Shown: positions 35,320-43,861, counted from the stretch's first letter. The stretch: 64,000 nt of DNA from Desulfovibrio sp. (GCA_016208105.1 JACQYS010000016.1:22123-86122), one strand, 5' to 3'. Notes: generated by a model not told the origin, from the letters alone. Numbers and translations: made by a program.

Positions 35320-35742
35320 ATGAGCCCGAAGTTCCATGCGGTGCAGGGCGCTGTCAGCGCCGCTGTACTTTATCCGTTCATAGGCTTTGACGCGGTCATT
35401 TTTGGGCTGTCTGTCTTCTTGATCGACTTGGACCACATCATTCCTTTCGTGCGCGATTGCAGAAGCCTCTCCATCAGCAAGTTTTTCGAGTACCATCGAA
35501 TGGTGCCCAAGATCCCGGACTACCTGGCCCTGGCCTGCTTCCATACCCTGGAGTTCTTCCTGCTGCTCTTCATCCTGGGCTTCTGGCACCACCAGTTCTG
35601 GGTGGTCCTGGCCGCCTGCCTGTTCCACATCATCTTCGACGTGGTCAAGGCATTCCAGCTCGGCAAACCCAATATTCGGGTGTTCTCTTTCGTGGAATAC
35701 GCCATCCGCCGCAAAGGCAAACAGACCAGACACGTGGTCTGA
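35320..35742 (+). CDS. Membrane protein with DLDH motif, possible YdjM-like hydrolase
   Basis: The 140-residue product has several hydrophobic helices and many histidines. Its N-terminus 'FHAVQGAVSAAVLYPFIGFDAVIFGLSVFLIDLDHIIPF' combines an early His with a D-x-DH motif, the pattern of YdjM-type membrane-bound putative metal-dependent hydrolases; later helices carry 'ACFHTLEFFLLLF', 'FWHHQFWVVL' and 'CLFHIIFDVVKA'. The histidines could bind metal. Function unproven. A TAT-like promoter was not identified. Confidence 0.65.
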   Translation: MSPKFHAVQGAVSAAVLYPFIGFDAVIFGLSVFLIDLDHIIPFVRDCRSLSISKFFEYHRMVPKIPDYLALACFHTLEFFLLLFILGFWHHQFWVVLAACLFHIIFDVVKAFQLGKPNIRVFSFVEYAIRRKGKQTRHVV

Positions 35743-35845
35743 TTCTTTAAGCGGGTGCTTGGCTCCCGGACTCCCCTTTCTAGTTCCCGCTCTACTCAGC
35801 GCGAATCTTCTTTTTTTGCAAATCTACTTATCGAATAATTATATA

Positions 35846-35880
35846 TTGACAAATATATCTCGAGCGAAATAAACATTTTG
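35846..35880 (+). promoter_or_regulatory. Candidate sigma-70-type promoter of the repeat-protein gene
   Basis: TTGACA at 35846-35851 lies in a very AT-rich patch inside a near-perfect inverted repeat ATATATT-GACA-AATATAT; ATAAAC follows 17 bases later as a weak -10. It stands 20-50 bases upstream of the 35899 start. Confidence 0.4.
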
Positions 35881-35898
35881 AAACGCGGGAGGTAAGCC

Positions 35899-36255
35899 AT
35901 GTCGCAAATCATTCTCAGCCTCGTCCTGGTCGCCTGCCTGGGCGTACCCGCTCTGAGTCAGACCACGATCAGATCGGGGGATGTCTTTCATGGCCCCAAC
36001 GGGGCTACCGTAAAATCCGGAGACGTCTATCACGGCCCTAACGGAACCACCATCAAATCCGGAGACGTCTACCACGGCAAAGACGGCGGGGTGAAGGTTG
36101 GAGGCGTATTCCACGGCAGCAATGGAACCACATATACCTCTACGGGTGGTGTGGTGCACGGAAGCGATGGCTCCACCACCATCAAGATCGGGGACACCTA
36201 CCACACGTCTGGCGGCAAAGGCGCCCCACCGCCTGCCGTCCTGGACTCCAAATAA
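35899..36255 (+). CDS. Small secreted protein built of 14-residue repeats
   Basis: The 118-residue product has a signal peptide ('MSQIILSLVLVACLGVPALS', cleavage likely near SQT) and then about six repeats of 14-15 residues of the form SGDVYHGPNGTTIK, each with a conserved Gly, a Tyr/Phe-His pair and an Asn/Asp-Gly turn. Such strand-turn repeats suggest a beta-solenoid or a metal-binding surface with one His per repeat. I recognise no named family. SD GGGAGGTAAGCC precedes the ATG and a terminator follows immediately, so the gene is monocistronic. Confidence 0.78.
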   Translation: MSQIILSLVLVACLGVPALSQTTIRSGDVFHGPNGATVKSGDVYHGPNGTTIKSGDVYHGKDGGVKVGGVFHGSNGTTYTSTGGVVHGSDGSTTIKIGDTYHTSGGKGAPPPAVLDSK

Positions 36256-36256
36256 A

Positions 36257-36280
36257 AAACGGCCCCGCGAGGGGCCGTTT
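36257..36280. terminator. Terminator after the repeat-protein gene
   Basis: AAACGGCCCC (36257-36266), loop GCGA and GGGGCCGTTT (36271-36280) make a perfect 10-bp stem with A and T tracts at both sides, so it can serve both this gene and convergent thrC. Confidence 0.9.
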
Positions 36281-36311
36281 GCATTTCCACATTTCGTTGC
36301 CTAACGGCGCA

Positions 36312-37760
36312 TCATTTCTTGCTGGCCAACCCAAGCCTGGCCACCACTTTCTGGGCGGCCTTCACCGTGTATTCCTCGGGAGAAAGGCTGTCCTTCTCCT
36401 TCTGGGTGATCACCAGTTCAGGCTGGTTCACGTACTCCTTCTTGGCTTTCACCTCGTACTCGGGCGGGAAGCTGTCGGTAAAGTACATGTCCTGGAATCC
36501 GGCGAACTTCATGCTGTGGGCCGTGGCGTCCAGAATGGCCAGTTCGGAAGGCTCGATGAGGCCAAGCTCCTTGGCCCGGATAAGTCCGGCCAGGCACTCG
36601 CCGCCCTGGGTGCAGCTGATGTGCCCGTGGCGGTTGGCCAGAAGCATGCCTTCGACTATGGCCTGCTCCTCCACCTGGATCACCTGGAAGGAGCCAGGGC
36701 CGCCGATCTTTTCGTATTGCTCGGCGAAATGCTTCACCCGGGGAAAGCTTACCGGGCTTCCGATCATGGCCGCCTGGGCCGCGCTGGGACGGACCGCCAC
36801 CGGCTCGTACACGCGCTGGGCCGGGTCCTCCACGGAGTAATACCGGTAGACCGGGTCGGCATGGGCGGACTGCACCCCGAAGATGCGCGGCAAGGACGGT
36901 ATGATGCCCAGGCGCTGGAGCTTCAAAAAACCGCTCATCACGGCGGTGACGTTGCCTGCGTTGCCGATGGGCACGAACACGGCCTTGCGGTAGGTGTCCC
37001 ACTCGTACCACTGGGCCACTTCGAAGGCGTATGACTCCTGGCCCAGGATGCGCCAGGCGTTCTTGGAGTTCAAAAGCGCCACGCGGTAGTTGTCCGCCAG
37101 ATGCTCGACCACCTTCATGCAGTCGTCGAACACGCCCGGGACCTCCAGCACCACGGCTCCGCTGCCCAGAGGCTGGGCCAGCTGCTGCGGGGTGACCTTG
37201 CCCTGGGGCAGGATGACCACCGACGTGATGGGATCGCCCACATAGGCGGCGTAGAGCGCGGCCGAGGCCGAGGTGTCACCGGTGGAGGCGCATACCGTGA
37301 GCACGCTGTCCCAGGAGTTCTCGCGCACCAGGCTTTTCAAGTAGCTGAAGGCGCAGGCCATGCCCCGGTCCTTGAAGGAGGCCGAAGGGTTCTGCCCGTC
37401 GTTCTTGAAGGCCATGGGCATGCCCAGATGCTTCGAAAGGGCCTGGCTGGTCTCGATGATGGGGGTATTGCCCTCGCCCAGATAGACTATGTCCTGGGCT
37501 TCGAGAATGGGGGCCATGAGTTCGTAGAAGCGGAAAATGCCCCGAAGCGCTGTATTCTTGGAAGCGGCGCGCTTGTCGAAAAGCGTTTTCCAATACACCG
37601 GGGGATTTTCGGCCAGGGAATCGAACCAGATGTCCTCCAGCAGGAAAACGCCGCCGCACTTGGGACAGGTGTAATGGAGTTCGCCAACCGCGAAGCGCTC
37701 CTCGCAGCCGAGGCAGAAGTACTCCATGTTGCCGCGGTATGTGGGGAAATCGTTGCTCAT
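36312..37760 (-). CDS. thrC: Threonine synthase
   Basis: The 482-residue PLP enzyme carries the lysine motif 'NPSASFKDRGMACAF' and 'VCASTGDTSASAALYAAYVGDP'. The N-terminus has a zinc-ribbon-like 'FCLGCEERF' and 'YTCPKCGGVF' pair of CxxC motifs, found in several archaeal-type and deltaproteobacterial enzymes. It converts O-phosphohomoserine to threonine. It is downstream of a DUF456 gene on the same strand, with 54 bp between them. ATG 37760 matches a GGAAATAC leader. Confidence 0.92.
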   Translation of the reverse strand: MSNDFPTYRGNMEYFCLGCEERFAVGELHYTCPKCGGVFLLEDIWFDSLAENPPVYWKTLFDKRAASKNTALRGIFRFYELMAPILEAQDIVYLGEGNTPIIETSQALSKHLGMPMAFKNDGQNPSASFKDRGMACAFSYLKSLVRENSWDSVLTVCASTGDTSASAALYAAYVGDPITSVVILPQGKVTPQQLAQPLGSGAVVLEVPGVFDDCMKVVEHLADNYRVALLNSKNAWRILGQESYAFEVAQWYEWDTYRKAVFVPIGNAGNVTAVMSGFLKLQRLGIIPSLPRIFGVQSAHADPVYRYYSVEDPAQRVYEPVAVRPSAAQAAMIGSPVSFPRVKHFAEQYEKIGGPGSFQVIQVEEQAIVEGMLLANRHGHISCTQGGECLAGLIRAKELGLIEPSELAILDATAHSMKFAGFQDMYFTDSFPPEYEVKAKKEYVNQPELVITQKEKDSLSPEEYTVKAAQKVVARLGLASKK

Positions 37761-37814
37761 TGTATTTCCTTCGAGTGAAACAAAAGCATTATGGTCCTGA
37801 TATCCTCGGAAGCC

Positions 37815-38351
37815 TTAAATGCCAAGCGCGGCAACAGCCTGCTTGGCCGCTGGCCAGACAACCCTGGCAACCACGGCCAGCATGGCTCCGCCCAGGCCGG
37901 TCTTCACCACGAAACCAAGCACCCGGCCCCACATGGCGCCTTTGGCCGCATGCCAGGCCTCGTTGGACGGGCGCCCATGCAGGCGCTCGAACACGTAGCA
38001 GCCAAGATAGGCCCCGCCAACCGCGCCCAAGAGGGCTCCGAAGCCAAGCAAAAAGGGCGCGCAGAAAATGGCCCCGCAAATAGCCCCAATGAAGGCCCCG
38101 ATGTTGCCCTTGTTGGTGCCGCCGTACTTCTTGGCGCCATAGAACTGCGCCCCGAATTCTATGGCCTCGCCCAGAGCGGCCATGGCGATAAGAGAGCCGT
38201 AGAAGCCCCAGCCAAGCTCAAGGCCGGGATGGAGAAGCCCCCAGACCCAGGCCAGGCCCAATATGATCCAGTTTGCGGGCAGGCCCAGGACGTTAAGCCC
38301 CAAGACGGCCAGAAGCAGCAGCAAGTACAATATGGCCCAGACATATTCCAT
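37815..38351 (-). CDS. DUF456 family membrane protein
   Basis: The 178-residue product starts 'MEYVWAILYLLLLLAVLGLNVLGLPANWIIL', the usual DUF456 opening with 'PG/PANW' after the first helix, and has three further glycine-rich helices ('GAFIGAICGAIFCAPFLLGFGALLGAVGGAYLGC'). These proteins are thought to form glycine-zipper-like membrane assemblies; function unknown. I start at ATG 38351 because the longer frame has no membrane or family sequence. It lies between paaK and thrC on the same strand. Confidence 0.85.
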   Translation of the reverse strand: MEYVWAILYLLLLLAVLGLNVLGLPANWIILGLAWVWGLLHPGLELGWGFYGSLIAMAALGEAIEFGAQFYGAKKYGGTNKGNIGAFIGAICGAIFCAPFLLGFGALLGAVGGAYLGCYVFERLHGRPSNEAWHAAKGAMWGRVLGFVVKTGLGGAMLAVVARVVWPAAKQAVAALGI

Positions 38352-38492
38352 GAAGTCGTATTCCTCGATTTCCGTTCCAAACGGAGTCAGTTTGCGAGTC
38401 GATTCAGAACGTTGCGCAGCCCCTGTTGCGAGGTCCAACCGCGCCTCCGGCACAGTAAGCCATGCGAACCCGTAAAGGTGCGCGGCTCCCCT

Positions 38493-39797
38493 CTATTCCG
38501 GCTTTCTGTTGTCCACCACGCGCTGGGCCTTGCCCTCGCTCTTGGGCAGGGTGTTGTGCTCCACCAGGTCCACCTTGGGCGTAACCAGAATTTCGTCGCG
38601 GAGCTTGTGGGCGATCTTCTGCTTGAGCGAATTGAGCGCCCGCATGTCCTCCACGAAGTGCGCCTCCTTCACCTCCACCTTCACGCGGATCTGGTCGATG
38701 GGGCCTTCGCTTTCAAGCTCTATCAGGTAGTTCTGGCCCACCTCGGGCAGGCTCATGAGCACCTGTTCGATCTGCATGGGATAGATGTTCACGCCCTTAA
38801 TGATGATCAGATCGTCGGAGCGGCCCGTGATCCTGTCGATGCGAACATGCTCTCGCCCGCAGGGGCAGGCACCGGGAATAAAGCGGGACAGGTCCCGGGT
38901 GCGGTAGCGCACGATGGGCATGCCTTCCCGGCACAGGGTGGTCAGCACCAGTTCCCCCACCTCGCCGGGCTTGGCCGGTTCAAGGGTCTCGGGATCGATG
39001 ATCTCGGCCAGGTAGGCGTCCTCCCAGAGGTGCATGCCGGCCTGCTGCCCGCACTCGAAGGCCACGCCCGGCCCGTTCATTTCCGACAGGCCGTAGGAGT
39101 TGAAGGCCTTGAACCCGAAGATGTCTTCCAGGCGGCGGCGGGTCTCCTCGGAATACGGTTCCGCGCCCACCAGGGCGATGCGCAGGCCCAGGCCCTTGGG
39201 GTCGATTCCGTTCTGATGACAGTAGTTGGCCAGATAGAGCGCGTAGGACGGAATGATGTGCAGGGCGGTGACCTTGAAATCCTGCATGAGCTTCAGCTGC
39301 CGCTGGGTGTTGCCCGCTCCCATGGGAATGGCCAGGCAGCCCAGGCGCTCAGCGCCGTAGTGCATGCCCAGGCCCCCGGTGAACAGGCCGTAGCTTGTGG
39401 TGTTCTGGAACACGTCCGTTGATCTCATGCCTGTCATGTGCATGCAGCGGGCCACCAGGGAGGACCACCAGCAGATGTCCGCGGCGGTGTGGTAGATCAC
39501 CGTGGGCGTGCCGGTGGTGCCCGAAGACACGTGCATGCGCACCATCTGCTCCGTGGGCACGGCGTTTAAGCCGTCGGGATAGGAGTCTCGCAGGTCTTGC
39601 TTGGTGGTGAAGGGCAGGCGGCGCACGTCGTCCAAGGTCTTCACGTCAGCAGGATCAAGACCGTGTTCCTTGAACTTGCGGGCGTAGAGCTTGGAACGCG
39701 AGGCGCGTTCAAGGGTGGTGCGCAGCCTGGAGAGCTGCAGATGTGAGATTTGATCGCGGGACAGAGTCTCTGCCGAGTCGTAGTACATGCGCTCCAC
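38493..39797 (-). CDS. Phenylacetate-CoA ligase family protein
   Basis: The 434-residue adenylate-forming enzyme has the AMP-binding loop 'HVSSGTTGTPTVIYHT', 'FNSYGLSEMNGPGVAFEC' and the C-terminal 'GRSDDLIIIKGVNIYPMQIEQVL', matching PaaK in length and motifs. It activates phenylacetate or related aryl-acetates (for example products of aromatic amino acid fermentation) to CoA thioesters. In anaerobes it often pairs with indolepyruvate ferredoxin oxidoreductase; none is present here. It follows dnaB on the same strand by 24 bp but is probably a separate function. Confidence 0.9.
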   Translation of the reverse strand: MERMYYDSAETLSRDQISHLQLSRLRTTLERASRSKLYARKFKEHGLDPADVKTLDDVRRLPFTTKQDLRDSYPDGLNAVPTEQMVRMHVSSGTTGTPTVIYHTAADICWWSSLVARCMHMTGMRSTDVFQNTTSYGLFTGGLGMHYGAERLGCLAIPMGAGNTQRQLKLMQDFKVTALHIIPSYALYLANYCHQNGIDPKGLGLRIALVGAEPYSEETRRRLEDIFGFKAFNSYGLSEMNGPGVAFECGQQAGMHLWEDAYLAEIIDPETLEPAKPGEVGELVLTTLCREGMPIVRYRTRDLSRFIPGACPCGREHVRIDRITGRSDDLIIIKGVNIYPMQIEQVLMSLPEVGQNYLIELESEGPIDQIRVKVEVKEAHFVEDMRALNSLKQKIAHKLRDEILVTPKVDLVEHNTLPKSEGKAQRVVDNRKPE

Positions 39798-39821
39798 TCC
39801 AGCGGTATTGCCGGCTCCAGG

Positions 39822-41276
39822 TTAGGAGCCGTACTCGGAAGGCGGCGGAATATCCGACGGGTTTTCGAAAGACGTGGATTCACGGAAGAAGCGCAGCTTC
39901 ACCATGCCTGTGGGGCCGTTGCGCTGCTTGCCGATTATTATCTCGGCCACGTTGTCATCGGGGGTGAGTTCGTCCTTCTTCTTGTAGGCCGCCTCGCGGT
40001 AGAGGAAGATGATGACGTCCGCATCCTGTTCGATGGCGCCGGATTCGCGCAGGTCGCTCATCATGGGGCGCTTGTCGCCGCGCTCTTCCACCTTGCGGTT
40101 GAGCTGGGAGAGCGCGATGACCGGGACGTGCATTTCCTTGGCCAGGGCCTTGAGATTGCGGGAGATGTCGGAAATTTCCTGTTCGCGCGAGTCCACGCGC
40201 CTGGCCGAGCGCATGAGCTGCAGGTAGTCCACCACCACCAGGCCAAGGCCGTGCTCGGCCTTGAGGCGGCGGCAGCGGGCCCGGACTTCCATGGTGGACA
40301 GGGCGGCGGAATCGTCCACGAACACGGGCGCTGGCGAAAGGGCATTGGCCGATTCGTAGAGCCTGGCCCAGTCGCTATCGTCCAGGCGGCCTTTTCTCAG
40401 CTTGGACAGGTCCACCTTGCCCCAGGAACAGAGCATGCGCATCATGATCTGCTCCTTGCTCATTTCCAGCGAGAATATGGCCGTGGGCACGTTGTACATG
40501 CAGGCCGCGCGCATGGCCACGTTCATGGCGAAGGCGGTCTTGCCCATGGAGGGGCGGCCGGCCACGATGATCAGGTCCGAGGGCTGGAGCCCGGCTGTAT
40601 ACTCGTCGAACGTGTAGTAGCCGGTGGGCACACCTGTGACCAGCTCCTTGTTCTCCACGCGTTTGGTGAGCTGCTCGAACACGGAGTCCACCAGGGACTT
40701 GCTCGAACTCAAGGCCCCGGACTTCTTGGAATCGGAAATGGCGAACACGGCCTGTTCGGAGGCGTCCAGCAGGGCATCGGTCTCCTCGGCCCCCTCGAAG
40801 ACCTTCTCGATGATGTCCGATGCGGCCGAGATCAGGCGGCGCTTGACGGCCTTGTCCTTGACGATCTGGGCGTGGTGCACGGCATTGGCCGCGCTGACCG
40901 TGGCCGAGGCCAGCTCGGCCAGGTAGACCGGGCCGCCCACTTCGTCGAGCTTGCCCATGCGGGCCAGCTCTTCGGCCAGGGTGACCAGGTCCACGGCAAC
41001 GGAGCGGCGGTTGAGCTCCAGGCAGGCCTGGTAGATATTGCGGTGCACCGGGGAGTAGAAGTCGTCTTCCCCGAGGATGTCGATGAGATTGTGGAGAGTG
41101 GAATTCTTGATGAGAATCCCCCCCAGCACGGACTGCTCGGCTTCCGGGCTGTGAGGGGGAACACGGCGAAGAAGATCGCCTGAAACCCGTTCCAAAGTAC
41201 GCGGGGCGAGCTCGGCTTCCTGCTCGCCCGCCCCGCGACGGGTCTTACGCTTCGGCTTCGGCGGACTGCTGTCCAC
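39822..41276 (-). CDS. dnaB: Replicative DNA helicase
   Basis: The 484-residue helicase begins with a charged 25-residue tail, then the N-terminal domain 'VPPHSPEAEQSVLGGILI', and the RecA-like ATPase with Walker A 'IVAGRPSMGKTAFAMNVA', Walker B 'LGLVVVDYLQLM' and the 'ALSQLNRKVEERGDKRPMMSDLRESGAIEQDAD' arginine-finger region. It unwinds DNA at the fork as a hexamer. The GTG start at 41276 overlaps the end of rplI by 32 bases, the classic rpsF-rpsR-rplI-dnaB order. Confidence 0.95.
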   Translation of the reverse strand: MDSSPPKPKRKTRRGAGEQEAELAPRTLERVSGDLLRRVPPHSPEAEQSVLGGILIKNSTLHNLIDILGEDDFYSPVHRNIYQACLELNRRSVAVDLVTLAEELARMGKLDEVGGPVYLAELASATVSAANAVHHAQIVKDKAVKRRLISAASDIIEKVFEGAEETDALLDASEQAVFAISDSKKSGALSSSKSLVDSVFEQLTKRVENKELVTGVPTGYYTFDEYTAGLQPSDLIIVAGRPSMGKTAFAMNVAMRAACMYNVPTAIFSLEMSKEQIMMRMLCSWGKVDLSKLRKGRLDDSDWARLYESANALSPAPVFVDDSAALSTMEVRARCRRLKAEHGLGLVVVDYLQLMRSARRVDSREQEISDISRNLKALAKEMHVPVIALSQLNRKVEERGDKRPMMSDLRESGAIEQDADVIIFLYREAAYKKKDELTPDDNVAEIIIGKQRNGPTGMVKLRFFRESTSFENPSDIPPPSEYGS

Positions 41277-41766
41277 TTTCGTCGGCTGCTTTTTCAGCGT
41301 CGATGAGTTTCTCGCCCTGGCGGCAAACCATGACGCGCACGGTGCCGCGCACGTCGGCGTGGAGCTTCACGTCCACTTCATGCACGCCAAGGGTGCGGAT
41401 GGGATCGTCAAGAACGATCTTCTTGCGATCGACCACGATGCCCTGGGCCTCGAGCCCGTCGGCAATCATGGAGGAGGTGACGGAGCCGTAGAGCTTGTCG
41501 CCCTCGCCCACGCGCACCTCGATGGACACGGTGGCTGCGGCGAGCTTCTCGGCAAGGCCGGCGGCATCGGAGCGCAGGGCGTCCATCTTGGCCTGAAGCT
41601 TCTTGCGCTCCAGGTCGAAGACCTTCTGGTTTGAAGTGGTGGCCATCATGGCCAGGCCCTGGGGTATCAGATAGTTGCGGCCGTAGCCGGGCTTCACGGC
41701 GACGATGTCGCCAAGTTTGCCCAGGTTTTCCATATCGGCGCGCAAAATGAGTTTCATGGCTGCCAT
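41245..41766 (-). CDS. rplI: 50S ribosomal protein L9
   Basis: The 173-residue product has the L9 N-domain 'MKLILRADMENLGKLGDIVAVKPGYGRNYLIPQGLA' and the C-domain. It extends about 20 residues beyond E. coli L9 with an acidic, Gln/Ala-rich tail ('AADESGQQSAEAEA'). ATG 41766 gives two extra residues before MKLIL; ATG 41757 is an alternative. Confidence 0.96.
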   Translation of the reverse strand: MAAMKLILRADMENLGKLGDIVAVKPGYGRNYLIPQGLAMMATTSNQKVFDLERKKLQAKMDALRSDAAGLAEKLAAATVSIEVRVGEGDKLYGSVTSSMIADGLEAQGIVVDRKKIVLDDPIRTLGVHEVDVKLHADVRGTVRVMVCRQGEKLIDAEKAADESGQQSAEAEA

Positions 41767-41776
41767 AGCGTGACTC

Positions 41777-42037
41777 CTACTGCATCTTCTTCAGAAGTTC
41801 GGCGCTGTGGGTGGCCGTGTAGTAGATGAGGGCCATCTGGCGTGCGCGCTTGATCTGGGTGGTGAGCCTGCGCTGGCACTTGGCGCAGGTGCCGGTGATG
41901 CGCCGGGCGATGATCTTACCGCGCTCGGTGATGAAGTCGCGCAGGATGTCAGGGCGCTTGTAGTCCAGGGGCAGGTTCTTGTTTGCGCAGAACCGGCAGA
42001 ACTTCTTCTTGGGGGTGAATTTCTTTTTGAAGGACAT
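41777..42037 (-). CDS. rpsR: 30S ribosomal protein S18
   Basis: The 86-residue protein reads '[33 protein letters not shown]' with the basic RNA-binding C-terminus '[24 protein letters not shown]'. The two CxxC pairs make it the zinc-binding (C+) type of S18. It follows rpsF by three bases. Confidence 0.96.
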   Translation of the reverse strand: MSFKKKFTPKKKFCRFCANKNLPLDYKRPDILRDFITERGKIIARRITGTCAKCQRRLTTQIKRARQMALIYYTATHSAELLKKMQ

Positions 42038-42040
42038 GGC

Positions 42041-42358
42041 TTAGGCCTCCACGGGGGCAGCGGGCACGTACTTGTCGGCCAGCTTGACGGTGACGAACTT
42101 GAAGATGCCGTCGGTGATACGCACGATACGTTCCAGCTCGGCCACGGCCTTGCCAGGAGAGGTGTACTCCATGCGCACGTACTGGCCGCGAACGAACTTG
42201 CGCACGGGATAGGCCAGCTCTTTGGTGCCCCAATCGTCAACGGACAGCATCGTCCCCTCTTCGCGCTCGATGATCGCGACCAGGTTGTCGATGACGCCCT
42301 TCTTGTTTTCCGCGTTGAGCTCGGGGCTCAACAGCAGAAGCGTCTCGTACTTCCTCAT
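42041..42358 (-). CDS. rpsF: 30S ribosomal protein S6
   Basis: The 105-residue protein starts 'MRKYETLLLLSPELN' and has the single ferredoxin-like fold of S6, ending 'ITDGIFKFVTVKLADKYVPA'. It binds S18. Start ATG 42358 has AAGGAGGATCTC upstream, a perfect SD. It leads the ribosomal/dnaB operon. Confidence 0.95.
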   Translation of the reverse strand: MRKYETLLLLSPELNAENKKGVIDNLVAIIEREEGTMLSVDDWGTKELAYPVRKFVRGQYVRMEYTSPGKAVAELERIVRITDGIFKFVTVKLADKYVPAAPVEA

Positions 42359-42383
42359 GAGATCCTCCTTATGGACTGTGGCC

Positions 42384-42405
42384 CTTTCCCCTGAGGGAGG
42401 GAAAG
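42384..42405 (-). promoter_or_regulatory. rpsF leader hairpin
   Basis: Just upstream of the rpsF SD, CTTTCCC and GGGAAAG arms form a 7-bp hairpin with an eight-base loop in the leader RNA. In many bacteria an S6:S18-binding RNA motif sits here and gives feedback control; whether this hairpin has the required CCG loop is not clear. Confidence 0.35.
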
Positions 42406-42470
42406 AGCAAGGCGAACGGAGGTGGTTAGGCGATTTAAAAAGGCGTGTCAAGGACTGCCGAGGTTTTCCC

Positions 42471-43076
42471 TTATCGCGGCAGGAAATGTTCGATCCCCAG
42501 CTCCTTGGTAGCGGGCGCGGGCGTGACCACCTTCTCCCTGGGGTGCTTCCTCCGGTAGCATTCGTGCTCCTTTTCCAGAAGGCCAGTCGCGGCAATGCGG
42601 ATGGAATTGCCCTTGGTGAAGGAGTCGTCTTCGCCGGAATAGCGCTGCAGAATGATGGAGATGTCTCCCAGGTTCTGGTCCTTCAGGCTCCACTTCCAGA
42701 TGCGCAAATTCCCGAAGGGATTGCCGCGCCACTGCTTGGGCTCGCCATAGCGGCTTTTCAGGGCAGTCAGCAGCTTCTCGTAGAAGGCCATGGAATCGTC
42801 GTCGTAATTCATTTTGATGCGCGCGATGCGGCCCGGAGAGTCGCAGGTGCCGCTGGTGACGTAACCGGAACGAAAGCCTGGGACCGGCATGAGCGCCATG
42901 GTCGAAAGGTATTGCCGGTTCAGGTCTGTGTCGCTTTCCTTGGTCGCGATCTTGCCAGGATATTCCTGAATGCTCGCCCCAAGACGGATGCCGCCCAGTT
43001 CCAGAGGGGCGTCATACGCCTGGCAAACAAATGCTGTCGACAGCAGCAAAACAGCGGTCAGGACGGCGGCCTTCAC
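42471..43076 (-). CDS. Unknown secreted protein
   Basis: The 201-residue product begins with a signal peptide 'MKAAVLTAVLLLSTAFVCQA'. The mature part is mixed alpha/beta: 'LELGGIRLGASIQEY', 'IARIKMNYDDDSMAFYEKLLTALKSRYGEPKQWRGNP', 'LRIWKWSLKDQNLGDISIILQRY'. The 'FYEKLL..L...YG.P..w.g..f....W.W' pattern occurs in several small periplasmic protein families of unknown function. It starts two bases after the STAS gene stop and so belongs to the same operon as the RsbW/STAS pair. Confidence 0.75.
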   Translation of the reverse strand: MKAAVLTAVLLLSTAFVCQAYDAPLELGGIRLGASIQEYPGKIATKESDTDLNRQYLSTMALMPVPGFRSGYVTSGTCDSPGRIARIKMNYDDDSMAFYEKLLTALKSRYGEPKQWRGNPFGNLRIWKWSLKDQNLGDISIILQRYSGEDDSFTKGNSIRIAATGLLEKEHECYRRKHPREKVVTPAPATKELGIEHFLPR

Positions 43077-43078
43077 GG

Positions 43079-43417
43079 CTATTCCGGGAAAGCGGCCAGG
43101 GCTTGGCCCTGGTCTTCGAAAATGGGGAATATTTCCGTATAGCCGGAAATCTCAAACACTTCGCGCATATAGTCCTTGATGTCGCACAGATGCAGAACGC
43201 CGCCGCTTTTTTTCAAGTGCTGCAAAGCCATAAGAAGAACCCTCAGTCCGCTGGAGTTGATGTAGTCCACTCCCCCGAAATCCATGAGCAGCCTGGACGT
43301 CCCTCCGGTCACGAGTCCCATCACCCGGTCCTCGAGCTCTTTGGAGGTGTTCGAATCCAAACGGCCGTCGATTTTGAGGACGGTCACGGGTCCGGCAGCT
43401 GTCACGACGAGTTCCAT
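43079..43417 (-). CDS. STAS-domain anti-sigma-factor antagonist
   Basis: The 112-residue protein is a single STAS domain: 'VTVLKIDGRLDSNTSKELEDRV' and 'RLLMDFGGVDYINSSGLRVLLMAL', where the first Ser of 'NSSG' is the usual phosphorylation site of SpoIIAA/RsbV. It should bind and release an RsbW-type kinase according to phosphorylation state. The kinase gene lies nine bases upstream. No PP2C phosphatase or sigma factor is visible in the window, so the output is unknown. Confidence 0.9.
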   Translation of the reverse strand: MELVVTAAGPVTVLKIDGRLDSNTSKELEDRVMGLVTGGTSRLLMDFGGVDYINSSGLRVLLMALQHLKKSGGVLHLCDIKDYMREVFEISGYTEIFPIFEDQGQALAAFPE

Positions 43418-43426
43418 CTCATGCTC

Positions 43427-43861
43427 CTAAGTGGTCTTCTTGCGTATGTGCAGAATGTTTTTCCCGTTCTCTCGTTCGTAGACCAGTTCGTCCATGGTCT
43501 TGCGCACGAAATGGATGCCCAGCCCCCCTATCCTGCGCTTCTGCGCCGCAACGCTCACATCGGGTTCGGGCGCCATGAGTGGGTTGAAGGGCTTCCCCTC
43601 GTCCTGAACAGTCATCTCCACGGAGCCGGGATTGCGCAGAAGCTTCACGTCGATGACGTGGCCTCCCTCCGTGTCAAAGGCGTAGGAGATGACGTTGGTG
43701 ACCAGCTCGTCCAGCGCAAGCTGTATGTGGTACGCATCCCGCCCGGCCACCTCGCACCGTTCCAGGAAACATTCCACCTCCATGAGAAGCCTGTCCAGCT
43801 CGGAGAGGGTGTTGCCGATGCGCAGACAAAGCTGCTCGTTCATGATGGTGTTGTTTTCCAC
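43427..43861 (-). CDS. RsbW-like anti-sigma/serine kinase ATPase domain protein
   Basis: The 144-residue protein is a GHKL ATPase: N box 'HIQLALDELVTNVISYAF', G1 'TVQDEGKPFNP' and a final 'GGLGIHFVRKTMDELVYER'. This is the RsbW/SpoIIAB serine-kinase pattern that phosphorylates the adjacent STAS protein. GTG 43861 or ATG 43843 may be the start. It is divergent from the Cys-cluster gene at 43934. Confidence 0.88.
   Translation of the reverse strand: MENNTIMNEQLCLRIGNTLSELDRLLMEVECFLERCEVAGRDAYHIQLALDELVTNVISYAFDTEGGHVIDVKLLRNPGSVEMTVQDEGKPFNPLMAPEPDVSVAAQKRRIGGLGIHFVRKTMDELVYERENGKNILHIRKKTT

Noticed and set aside
37761..37814. Riboswitch or attenuator before thrC
   Set aside because: The gap is only 54 bp with no leader peptide rich in Thr/Ile or aptamer-like structure.
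37791..39422. 543-codon plus-strand frame across DUF456 and paaK
   Set aside because: It spans two real genes and their gap on the other strand and encodes no recognisable domain.
39750..41183. 477-codon plus-strand frame opposite dnaB
   Set aside because: dnaB is unambiguous; the frame is rich in His, Gly and Val, typical of antisense high-GC frames.
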